Shown here: positions 38,978-46,690 of the stretch, in pieces | Position numbering within the stretch: position 1 is the stretch's first letter | Layout: every line of letters begins with the position of its first letter | Assembly: GCF_003633775.1 (NCBI RefSeq) | Contig: NZ_RBIN01000003.1 | Span: 310,001-374,000 of the forward strand | DNA from: Kushneria sinocarnis | GTDB lineage: Bacteria > Pseudomonadota > Gammaproteobacteria > Pseudomonadales > Halomonadaceae | Reading direction: 5' to 3' | DNA length: 64,000 nucleotides | Notes under the pieces: generated by a model | What the model saw: only the letters and a program-made list of their open reading frames with translations | Database searches by the model: none | Told to the model about the DNA's origin: nothing | Made by a program: the position numbers and the translations under genes

Positions 38978-39721
38978 TCAGCGCATGTTCATGCCACCGT
39001 TGACATGCAGGGTTTCACCGGTGACATATGAGGCAGCGTCACTGGTCAGAAAGCCGACCGCTGCCGCAATCTCCTCGGGTTCACCGAGACGGGCCAGCGG
39101 GATCTGTCCCAGCAGGGCGTCACGATGTTCCTCGGGCAACTCCCGGGTCATGTCCGTTGCAATGAAGCCGGGCGCCACGGAATTGACGGTGATGTTACGC
39201 GAGGCCAGCTCTCGAGCCAACGAGCGCGTAAAGCCTTCCATGCCAGCCTTGGCTGCAGCGTAGTTGGTCTGACCGAGATTGCCGAGGGTGGCCACCACCG
39301 AACTGACATTGACGATGCGGCCGAAACGGGCCCGGGTCATGCCGCGCAGGCACGCCCTGGAAACCCGATAGACGGATTTGAGATTGGTGTCGAGCACCTC
39401 GTCCCACTCGCTGTCCTTCATCCGCATCAGCAGATTATCGCGGGTAATGCCGGCATTGTTGACCAGAATGGTCGGTGCCGCAAAACGCTCCCCCACCCGG
39501 GCAAGCAGTTCGGCCACGGCATCGCCATCGGTCACGTCAAGCATCATGCCCGCGCCTTCAATACCGTGCGCTGCCAGGTCGGCATCGATGCGTTCGGCAC
39601 CACTCTCACTGGTGGCAGTGCCCACCACGATCCGGCCCTGACGCCCCAGCTCGCGTGCAATCGCCTGACCTATCCCGCGGGTGGCACCGGTGACCAGTGC
39701 CACACGTGCTTCATCTGTCAT
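38978..39721 (-). CDS. fabG: 3-oxoacyl-ACP reductase
   Basis: NADPH-dependent SDR of 247 residues. It starts MTDEARVALVTGATRGIGQA, has NNAGITRDNLLMRMKDSEWD (split), the catalytic Ser in VNVSSVVATLGN, the YAAAKAG Tyr/Lys pair, and ends SYVTGETLHVNGGMNMR. ATG 39721 is the family start; the frame extends 16 codons upstream. The gene follows fabD by 53 bases in the plsX-fabD-fabG-acpP string. Confidence 0.97.
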   Translation of the reverse strand: MTDEARVALVTGATRGIGQAIARELGRQGRIVVGTATSESGAERIDADLAAHGIEGAGMMLDVTDGDAVAELLARVGERFAAPTILVNNAGITRDNLLMRMKDSEWDEVLDTNLKSVYRVSRACLRGMTRARFGRIVNVSSVVATLGNLGQTNYAAAKAGMEGFTRSLARELASRNITVNSVAPGFIATDMTRELPEEHRDALLGQIPLARLGEPEEIAAAVGFLTSDAASYVTGETLHVNGGMNMR

Positions 39722-39774
39722 ACCTGCACTCTCTTGTTGCCAACAACACTCTCCCTCGGAAGGTGGCATGCACC

Positions 39775-40737
39775 TTACCGCGAGGACTCCGAGGTCCCAC
39801 GGGCCAGTTCCAGCGCTGCCGCCAGACTTTCGGGATCATTGGCAGCCAGCCCGCGACTGCCACTGACAATGCGCTTGCCAAGCCCGGTCAGCACCTTGCC
39901 GGGACCGCACTCGATGAAAATCCGGGCACCGCGATCCGCCAGGGTCTGCATGCAGGAGGTCCAGCGCACCGGCTGATGCAGCTGGGCGACCAGCCGTTCG
40001 GTAATCTCACTCGTCTCGGCATGCGCCCGGCCATCGACATTCTGTACCACCTCGTAGCGAGGCACGCGCAGCTCGATGCGACTCAGCGCTTCCTGCAGAC
40101 GCTCTGCCGCCGGCTCCATCAGGGCGCAGTGGGAAGGCACCGATACCGGCAGCGGCATGGCCCGGCGGGCCCCGGCCTGCTGGCACAGCTCAATGGCCCG
40201 CTCCACGCCACTACGATGGCCGGCAATGACCACCTGCCCGGGGGCATTGTAATTGACTGCAGCCACCACCTCACCACCTTCGGCGGCGTCCCGGCAGGCC
40301 TGCTCCACGATACTGTCTTCCAGCCCCAGAATGGCGGCCATGGCGCCCTGCCCTTCCGGCACGGCTGCCTGCATCGCCTCACCGCGCAGTCGAACCAGTC
40401 GGATGCCCTCGGCAAAGCTCATCGCTCCGGCACAGACCAGCGCACTGTATTCGCCCAGACTGTGGCCGGCCATCGCCTGCGGACGCGGCCCTTCCAGCTC
40501 CTGCCAGATTCGCCATATCGCAACGCTGGCCGCCAGTAGCGCCGGCTGGGTACAGCTTGTCGCATTGAGCACCTCGGCCGGGCCTTCCTGGGTCACATGC
40601 CAGAGATCGTACCCCAGCGCTTCGGAAGCCTCTTCAAAGGTGGTACCCACCACACTGTAACGCTCGGCCAGCTCTCGCAACATGCCTACCTGCTGTGAGC
40701 CCTGACCGGGAAATACCAGGGCCGGGGAATCGGTCAT
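39775..40737 (-). CDS. fabD: Malonyl-CoA:ACP transacylase
   Basis: Transfers malonyl from CoA to ACP. The 320-residue protein starts MTDSPALVFPGQGSQQVGML, with the catalytic Ser in MAGHSLGEYSALVCAG, the Arg-containing IRLVRLRGEAMQAAVP, and the active-site His in VPSHCALM. ATG 40737 has AGGTGAACCG upstream. The gap to plsX is 144 bases and shows no gene. Confidence 0.97.
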   Translation of the reverse strand: MTDSPALVFPGQGSQQVGMLRELAERYSVVGTTFEEASEALGYDLWHVTQEGPAEVLNATSCTQPALLAASVAIWRIWQELEGPRPQAMAGHSLGEYSALVCAGAMSFAEGIRLVRLRGEAMQAAVPEGQGAMAAILGLEDSIVEQACRDAAEGGEVVAAVNYNAPGQVVIAGHRSGVERAIELCQQAGARRAMPLPVSVPSHCALMEPAAERLQEALSRIELRVPRYEVVQNVDGRAHAETSEITERLVAQLHQPVRWTSCMQTLADRGARIFIECGPGKVLTGLGKRIVSGSRGLAANDPESLAAALELARGTSESSR

Positions 40738-40881
40738 CGGTTCACCTATGCGTTCATTGGTCGAAGGACTCGGACCCGATCCGCACATGATCGGAAGCTC
40801 GTCACAAGGCCTTTCGCCGCGTGCGTTTTCGTCTGTACCGTCGATCACGATACAGGCGGAAACGATCGCCCGGGGCCCACC

Positions 40882-41922
40882 TCAGCCCGCGGCCCCGGTA
40901 GCCAGTGCCGCTGCCAGTCCGGCACTCAGCTGACCGGCGATCTCATGGTGCGCCCGCCGTATGGCCCAGCCGAACCCGTGGGCATCGGCGCTGCCGTGAC
41001 TCTTGACCACCGTTCGCTGCAGTCCCAGCAGACTGGCGCCATTGTAGCGAACCGGATCGAACTCCCGACGAAAACGGGACAGCGCAGGCCGCGCCAGCAG
41101 GCTGGCCAGCCTTGAGCGCCAGCTGTGCTGAAAACACGCGCTCAGACGCTCTACCAGCAGTTCGATCAGTGCCTCACCGCTCTTGAGCGCGATGTTACCT
41201 ACCATGCCATCGCAGACAGCCACATCGATAGCGCCACCGAAAAGGCCATCGCCTTCCACGAACCCACGATAATCGAAGGCAGCATGGTGCTGACGACGCA
41301 GCAGCTCATCCGCTTCACGAATTCTTCTCTCGCCCCGCCCCGGCTCGACTGCCACGTTGAGCAGCGCCACACGCGGGCAGGCGACCCCGTCGACGGCGCG
41401 CGCCATTTCGGCACCGATGCGGGCAAATTGCAAGAGATGCGTTGGTCGAGTGTCCACGTTCGCCCCCAGATCCAGCAGATAGCAGCGACCCGGACCGCGC
41501 GCCGGAATGGCCGTACTGATGGCAGGACGTGACAGACCGGCAATCATGCCGAGCTGCTGGCGGGCCAGTGCCATCAGCACCCCGGTGGCACCGGCACTGA
41601 CACAGCCGTCCGCCCGCCCGTCAACTACCGCCTGCAGGGCTGCATGCAGGCTGCTGCCGGAGGATAGCGAGGGAAGACGAAGTGCACGGGAAGGCGAGAG
41701 AGTATCCGGCAGGCGCAGTGGCGCATCCACGATCGTCACGCGCTCCGGGATATCGGCATTTCTGCAGGAACGGGGGAGCGAGCCGAGCTGCGCCTCGAGC
41801 TGATCCCTGGCGCCGTAGAGCAGCACCTCAAGCTCAGGCAGGGCTGCAAGCGCTTCAATGCTCCCCCTGACAGTAGCGCGGGGACCGAAGTCCCCGCCCA
41901 TGGCGTCAACGGCAAGACGCAC
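40882..41922 (-). CDS. plsX: Phosphate acyltransferase PlsX
   Basis: Makes acyl-phosphate from acyl-ACP for phospholipid synthesis. The 346-residue product starts (GTG)RLAVDAMGGDFGPRATVRG, has SAGATGVLMALARQ, DLGANVDTRP and CDGMVGNIALKSGEALIELL, as in PlsX. The GTG start has only a weak ribosome site and lies 21 bases after the rpmF stop, suggesting coupling to rpmF. The Ala/Gly-rich C-terminus ends ALATGAAG. Confidence 0.95.
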   Translation of the reverse strand: MRLAVDAMGGDFGPRATVRGSIEALAALPELEVLLYGARDQLEAQLGSLPRSCRNADIPERVTIVDAPLRLPDTLSPSRALRLPSLSSGSSLHAALQAVVDGRADGCVSAGATGVLMALARQQLGMIAGLSRPAISTAIPARGPGRCYLLDLGANVDTRPTHLLQFARIGAEMARAVDGVACPRVALLNVAVEPGRGERRIREADELLRRQHHAAFDYRGFVEGDGLFGGAIDVAVCDGMVGNIALKSGEALIELLVERLSACFQHSWRSRLASLLARPALSRFRREFDPVRYNGASLLGLQRTVVKSHGSADAHGFGWAIRRAHHEIAGQLSAGLAAALATGAAG

Positions 41923-41943
41923 GAGTGCCGCGTCGCGGCTCGA

Positions 41944-42120
41944 TCAGTCGTCGACTTCGACGATCTGGCGGCCACGATAGTAGCCGTCCGGAGCGACATG
42001 ATGGCGACGGTGGGTCGTACCGGTTTCCCGATCCTGCGCCAGGGTCGGCTTGCGCAGGGCATCATGGGCGCGACGCATGCTACGCTTGGCACGAGACTTA
42101 CGATTCTGTTGGACAGCCAT
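41944..42120 (-). CDS. rpmF: 50S ribosomal protein L32
   Basis: A 58-residue basic protein, [20 protein letters not shown], then a central segment, [20 protein letters not shown] and a closing DD. It matches the E. coli L32 form (no zinc Cys). It lies between yceD and plsX, the conserved yceD-rpmF-plsX arrangement. It is short and easily missed by gene finders with length cut-offs. Confidence 0.97.
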   Translation of the reverse strand: MAVQQNRKSRAKRSMRRAHDALRKPTLAQDRETGTTHRRHHVAPDGYYRGRQIVEVDD

Positions 42121-42153
42121 GAGGTGTCTCCAGTCAGGGCATCAAATGGGTGA

Positions 42154-42675
42154 TCACTGATTCTTCAGCGAGCGCAGCACACTGAAGGGATTGTCATCAG
42201 CAACCGTTTCTTCGGAATCTTCACCGCTTTGCAGTGCATCACGCGAGACGGGACATTCCGACTCGTCGTGATAAACCACCTGCGGCAGCATGAGGAGCAC
42301 TTCATCCTCGACCACCGGCAGGAGTTCCAGCTGATCGTCTTCCACGATCACCGGCTCGTAGCGGGACGGCAGCGCTGAAGCCAGAGCATCGCTGGTAATC
42401 ATGCCCAGCAGAAAGGAATTCTCCAGTGCCACCGGCATCGGCTGCAGGCAGCGCTGACACGGCATCGCCAGATCCAGCGCCAGCCACCCTTCGATATGGC
42501 GCTGGCCCTGCTGATCGATGTCGAATGCAAGCGTAACCTGGCAGCTGCCTGCCTGGCTGCCGACAGCCTCGACAAGCCGAGGCATGTCCTCAAGCGGCAC
42601 ACTGCCCTCAAGCCGCTCGGCATTGGCTGCCAGCCGCCAGGGCTCGACACTTTTCGGCAATCGCGTGGTTGACAT
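42154..42675 (-). CDS. yceD: 23S rRNA accumulation protein YceD (DUF177)
   Basis: A 173-residue DUF177 protein that in E. coli affects 23S rRNA levels. It begins MSTTRLPKSVEPWRLAA, aligning with the E. coli YceD start, has the Cys pair in MPCQRCLQPMPVALEN, an acidic segment EPVIVEDDQLELLPVVEDE, and ends NPFSVLRSLKNQ. There is no ribosome site before the ATG (the upstream bases read GCGCGCCT), and a near-consensus promoter ends just before it at 42685, suggesting a leaderless or nearly leaderless message. First gene of the yceD-rpmF-plsX-fab string. Confidence 0.92.
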   Translation of the reverse strand: MSTTRLPKSVEPWRLAANAERLEGSVPLEDMPRLVEAVGSQAGSCQVTLAFDIDQQGQRHIEGWLALDLAMPCQRCLQPMPVALENSFLLGMITSDALASALPSRYEPVIVEDDQLELLPVVEDEVLLMLPQVVYHDESECPVSRDALQSGEDSEETVADDNPFSVLRSLKNQ

Positions 42676-42684
42676 AGGCGCGCA

Positions 42685-42713
42685 ATAATAGGGATTGTCG
42701 GGAGTAGTGTCAA
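42685..42713 (-). promoter_or_regulatory. Near-consensus sigma-70 promoter of yceD-rpmF-plsX
   Basis: On the minus strand a perfect TTGACA (42713-42708), exactly 17 bases of spacer, and TATTAT (42690-42685). Transcription would start at about 42678-42679, only 3-4 bases before the yceD ATG at 42675. Confidence 0.75.
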
Positions 42714-42839
42714 AACTGCAGCGTGATCGCGCGGTGCTGCACCAATGACCAGATTTCCACACCGTGGTCGAAAACGCTACTGTCGCCCGCTCGATGACGG
42801 CATCAGTGGCTTCGATATCGTCTTCATCAGGAAACCTCC

Positions 42840-43430
42840 ATGCCCTCTCTTGTTCTGGCATCCGGCTCGCGCTGGCGCCATCAGCTGCTGACCGATCTCG
42901 GTCTGCCCTTCGAGCATGCCAGCCCCGACATTGATGAAACGCCCCATGCCGGCGAACTGCCCCAAGGGCTTGCCGAGCGCCTGGCGCGGCGCAAGGCGGA
43001 GGCGCTCGGCACCCGCTTTGCCGAGCATCTCATCATCGGTTCCGATCAGGTCGCCTGGTTCGATGGCGAGCTGCTGGGCAAGCCGCACACCGAAGCCCGG
43101 GCCCGCGAGCGGCTGGCCCGTTTCTCCGGCCGGCGTGTGCAGTTCTTCACGGGGCTTGCGCTGCTGGATAGCCGTACCGGCCGCTGCCGCACTCACGTCG
43201 AGCCCTTCGATGTGGTCTTTCGCTCTCTGAGCGAACAGGAGATCAACCACTACGTGCGTCGCGATCAGCCGCTCGACAGCGCCGGCGGCTTTCGCATGGA
43301 AGGGCTGGGCATTGCCCTGTTCGAGCGACTGGACGGTCGCGATCCCAACGCCCTGATCGGCCTGCCGATGATTGCCCTGTGCGACATGCTGCGCGACGCC
43401 GGTCTCGACCCGCTGACCGGCGCCGGCTGA
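42840..43430 (+). CDS. yceF: Maf-family nucleoside triphosphate pyrophosphatase (YceF type)
   Basis: House-cleaning NTP pyrophosphatase that, in YceF, prefers 7-methyl-GTP. The 196-residue protein starts MPSLVLASGSRWRHQLLTDL, has LARRKAEAL, IIGSDQVAWFDGELLGKPHT, RVQFFTGLALLDS and ALIGLPMIALC. GSDQVA replaces the GADTVV seen in canonical MafA/B, which points to the YceF branch. It is divergent from yceD (164-base gap) and converges with sppA. Confidence 0.9.
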   Translation: MPSLVLASGSRWRHQLLTDLGLPFEHASPDIDETPHAGELPQGLAERLARRKAEALGTRFAEHLIIGSDQVAWFDGELLGKPHTEARARERLARFSGRRVQFFTGLALLDSRTGRCRTHVEPFDVVFRSLSEQEINHYVRRDQPLDSAGGFRMEGLGIALFERLDGRDPNALIGLPMIALCDMLRDAGLDPLTGAG

Positions 43431-43440
43431 AACGGCCATT

Positions 43441-44472
43441 TCAGGGTGTCTGATAACGTACCGGCGAACCGCCCAGCTCGCCCAGCCCCAGCCAGTGAGC
43501 AGCCACCTGCCCGAACCGGCGCGAGAGCTGCTCGAACGGAGCGACGCTGGGGGTAAAATCGACGGTGCATCGACTGCCGGTCAGGCGCTCGGCTACATCG
43601 TCGACACTGGCCAGACCGTCGATCAGACCGAGCTCCCGGGCGCGCTCACCGGTCCAGACCAGCCCGGAAAAGAGCTCCGGGGTGTCCGTCTTCAGACGGT
43701 CGCCCCGCCCGGCCCTGACGGCCTCGATGAACTGCTGGTGCGTACGGTCCAGCACCGACTGCCAGAACTGCCGCTGATGTTCACTGATCGGCTGGAACGG
43801 ATCGAGAAAGTCCTTGTTGTTGCCGGCGGTGAATATCCGCCGCTCCACACCCAGCCGCTCGATCGCATCCTGCAGTCCGAAACCGGAGTAGATCACACCG
43901 ATCGAGCCGACCAGGCTGGCGGGCGCCGCATAGATCTCATCGGCAGCCGAAGCCGCATAATAGGCCCCACTGGCACCGATATCCTCGATCACCGCCACGA
44001 TCGGCTTGTCACCCTGCTGCTGGAGACGCCTGATTTCACTGTAGATGCGCTGGGACTGTACCGGGGAACCGCCCGGACTGTTGATGCGCACGATGACCGC
44101 ACCGGCCGGGCTCTGCCACGCCTTGCGAATGCCTTCGATCATGCGATCCGCACTGGCCCGGGAGTCACTGTCGATCACCCCCTTGAGCTCTACCACGGCA
44201 GCCTGTCCGGCACGGCCACCGGCGCTTTCCGTTTCGAGCACACCCCGTACGCCCCCTCCGATGATCGCCAGCAACAGCATCAGCCAGATCAGCCGGAAAA
44301 AGATCTTCCAGCGGCGGCTGCGGCGCTGCTCCTTCAGGGTTTCTCCCAGCCAGCGATCCATCATCTCGATCTGGGCCAGGCGCTGACGCTCCCGAAGCGC
44401 TTCGCTGCCTTCACCCGCGGTCTCGGAAGACGATGCCGGAGCCGACTCATCCCATTGCAACCTGTCACTCAT
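43441..44472 (-). CDS. sppA: Signal peptide peptidase SppA (S49 family)
   Basis: Inner-membrane serine protease that degrades cleaved signal peptides. The 343-residue protein has one N-terminal membrane helix (IFFRLIWLMLLLAIIGGGVRG), the catalytic Ser in IGASGAYYAASAADEIYA, SLVGSIGVIYSGFGL and a Lys in TAGNNKDFLDPFQP. This is the short (36 kDa type) SppA with one S49 domain. The start overlaps the HAD phosphatase end by 8 bases. Confidence 0.9.
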   Translation of the reverse strand: MSDRLQWDESAPASSSETAGEGSEALRERQRLAQIEMMDRWLGETLKEQRRSRRWKIFFRLIWLMLLLAIIGGGVRGVLETESAGGRAGQAAVVELKGVIDSDSRASADRMIEGIRKAWQSPAGAVIVRINSPGGSPVQSQRIYSEIRRLQQQGDKPIVAVIEDIGASGAYYAASAADEIYAAPASLVGSIGVIYSGFGLQDAIERLGVERRIFTAGNNKDFLDPFQPISEHQRQFWQSVLDRTHQQFIEAVRAGRGDRLKTDTPELFSGLVWTGERARELGLIDGLASVDDVAERLTGSRCTVDFTPSVAPFEQLSRRFGQVAAHWLGLGELGGSPVRYQTP

Positions 44473-45151
44473 GACTCACTCCTGTCATTTCACCGGCTGC
44501 GACCAGCCAATCGAACATCGCCGCCGGTTCATCGGCCAGCCACAGCGGCTCATGCGCCTGCAGCCGGGCCCGGTCGTGAACGCCCCAGCCGACTCCGAGC
44601 TGGTCCATACCCAGCTGCCGCGCCATGCCGAGATCATATTCGCTGTCACCGATCATGATGGCCTCCTCCACCGGCACCTGCAGCTGCGCAAGCAGCTCCG
44701 TGAGCATCAGCGGGTCGGGCTTGGAACGGGTCAGATCCGCCGTACGTGTCGCATCGAACCAGTGGCCGCTGCCGGAGCTCGCCAGGATGCGATCCAGCCC
44801 GCGGCGACTCTTGCCGGTTGCGACCGCCAGACGCTGATCGCGATTTTGTCGCAGTCGGGCGATACCCGCTTCGACCCCGTCGAAGAATGGCATCGGCGCC
44901 TCCCGGGTTTCGGCCGCCACGAAGTGTTCGGAGTAACACTGGCGCAGCCGCTCGGCCTGCTCGGTGGTCATGCCCGGACAGAGCCGGGCGATGGCCTCCG
45001 GCAGTCCCAGTCCGATGATGTCACGCACTGCCTCTGCGGAAAGCGGCGCCCAGCCGACATCGCGGGCCGCCCGCTGCATGCACTCAACGATGCGTGGCGC
45101 CGAGTCCATCAGGGTGCCATCCCAGTCGAAAATGATCAGTCGGTAACGCAT
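44465..45151 (-). CDS. HAD-superfamily hydrolase (phosphoglycolate phosphatase-like)
   Basis: A 228-residue HAD subfamily IA phosphatase with RLIIFDWDGTLMDSAPRIVE (motif I), VATGKSRRGLDRIL (motif II), SKPDPLMLTEL (motif III) and MIGDSEYDLGMARQLGM (motif IV). It is common in the rluC-HAD-sppA string of Pseudomonas and Halomonas; substrate is unknown. ATG 45151 fits the family; the frame opens at 45190 and would then overlap rluC. Confidence 0.87.
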   Translation of the reverse strand: MRYRLIIFDWDGTLMDSAPRIVECMQRAARDVGWAPLSAEAVRDIIGLGLPEAIARLCPGMTTEQAERLRQCYSEHFVAAETREAPMPFFDGVEAGIARLRQNRDQRLAVATGKSRRGLDRILASSGSGHWFDATRTADLTRSKPDPLMLTELLAQLQVPVEEAIMIGDSEYDLGMARQLGMDQLGVGWGVHDRARLQAHEPLWLADEPAAMFDWLVAAGEMTGVSHE

Positions 45152-45167
45152 CTCTCGGGTATCCAGG

Positions 45168-46112
45168 TTATTGTCGTCGCAGGTGTTCAAGCACGGTGCT
45201 CAGCTCTTCATCCAGCGGGGCCTTGAGCGTCACTGCCCGCCCACTGCGCGGATCGGGAAAGGTCAGCGCCTGGGCGTGCAGGAAAAGCCGCTGCAGCCCG
45301 AGCGACCGTGCCAGATGCTCCCCCCGACGGCTGCCATACTTGGCATCGCCCAGCAGCGCGTGCCCCAGGTGGGCCGCATGCACCCGAATCTGATGGGTGC
45401 GACCGGTGATCGGCTCGGCCTCCATCAGGGCGGTCTCGGCGAACTGCTCCTGCAGGGCAAAGCGGGTGCGGGAGCGCTTGCCATCGCTGGCGACCCTGAC
45501 CCGCCGCTCGCCGTTACCGGCCTCGAAACGCTCCAGTGGCGCACTGACGAAATCCCGGCGCGGCGGCCACTTGCCCTGTACCAGGGCGAGATAACGCTTA
45601 TCCATGCGCTTGCCTTTCATCGCCTCGTTCAGTGACAAGAGCGCCTCGCGCGACTTGGCCAGCAGCAGCACGCCGGAAGTATCGCGATCCAGTCGGTGGA
45701 CCAGTTCGAGAAAATCGAGATCCTCGCGCACCTGACGCAGCGCCTCGATCAGACCGATCTTGACACCGCTGCCGCCGTGCACGGCCAGCCCCGAAGGCTT
45801 GTTGATTACCAGCCAGTCCCGGGATTCGGAGAGCACGCTGCCGGCCAGCAGGTTCTTGAGGTTGTCACTGACCTCCTGAACGGCCTCCGCCGGCGACAGA
45901 CGCAGGGGCGGTACCCGCACCCGGTCACCGCTGACGAGTCGCTGATCGGCGCGGGCCCGACCGCCATTGACCCGCACCTCCCCACGCCGCACGATCCGGT
46001 AGATCAGCGAGCGCGGCGCCCCCTTGAGCCGGGCCAGCAGAAAATTGTCCAGACGCTGTCCGGCCTGGTGCTCACCAATATCGAGCCACTGTACTTCACG
46101 ACCTTCGGCCAT
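45168..46112 (-). CDS. rluC: Ribosomal large subunit pseudouridine synthase C
   Basis: Isomerises U955, U2504 and U2580 of 23S rRNA. The 314-residue protein has an N-terminal S4 RNA-binding domain (QRLDNFLLARLKGAPRSLIYR) and the catalytic Asp in HRLDRDTSGVLLLAKSREA, then RYLALVQGKWP and GRTHQIRVHAAHLGHALLG (each shown in part). It is divergent from rne, the same arrangement as in E. coli and Pseudomonas. Confidence 0.93.
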   Translation of the reverse strand: MAEGREVQWLDIGEHQAGQRLDNFLLARLKGAPRSLIYRIVRRGEVRVNGGRARADQRLVSGDRVRVPPLRLSPAEAVQEVSDNLKNLLAGSVLSESRDWLVINKPSGLAVHGGSGVKIGLIEALRQVREDLDFLELVHRLDRDTSGVLLLAKSREALLSLNEAMKGKRMDKRYLALVQGKWPPRRDFVSAPLERFEAGNGERRVRVASDGKRSRTRFALQEQFAETALMEAEPITGRTHQIRVHAAHLGHALLGDAKYGSRRGEHLARSLGLQRLFLHAQALTFPDPRSGRAVTLKAPLDEELSTVLEHLRRQ

Positions 46113-46690
46113 TTGCGCTTCCCACCGTCTCGCTGGCTTGCACTTGTAAATAACGCTGCATTCTATCCGATATGAACGCCCACGCCCTCAATTGCCGGCT
46201 CAATGCTTTATTGTTATATTCCGGTAGCGTTCGAAGGGAGCATGGATCACCCTGCAACGCCTGCCCGATCGACACGCAGGCCCTTGCGTTCATTACGAAT
46301 TCGAACGACGAATTACAGTTTTTCAGCGCCCGGATGCCCGAACGCGGGACGGGATAAGCCAATACCGTACCGGAAGCCGGCGGCGCCGAATCGATAAATG
46401 CCAGGTGTCTGGTGGCTGGCTACAGGACCGGTGAGCGTCGATTGCTGCCGCGACATGTCCTGCCGCCGCCTTGTACTCAACATGATCAAGACAGTATGGA
46501 TCCCCGCAACTCATGACAGGGGTTGCCATGCAGACGCATTCCCGACATGCGCTGAGCACAACACGAAGCAGTAGCGGTTCGCCCGTCGCCGACGCTCGTG
46601 TCACCGTTTCACTCCGTCGACGCTGCAACCGTGCGCGCCGGAGCCCGGACACGACGGCCACCTTTCGGTGCGCACAGTCAGCGAGAGAAC
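46113..46690. other. Divergent rluC-rne intergenic region with long rne leader
   Basis: 578 bases without a gene. The part at 46140-46330 is AT-rich and contains the promoter candidates; 46330-46690 would be the transcribed rne leader. In enterobacteria this leader folds into hairpins that RNase E itself recognises for feedback control. I could not assign a homologous hairpin by eye. Confidence 0.5.
46192..46220 (+). promoter_or_regulatory. Probable sigma-70 promoter of rne
   Basis: TTGCCG (46192-46197), exactly 17 bases, TATATT (46215-46220). It would give an rne leader of about 460 bases, comparable in scale to the 361-base leader of E. coli rne. Confidence 0.5.
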
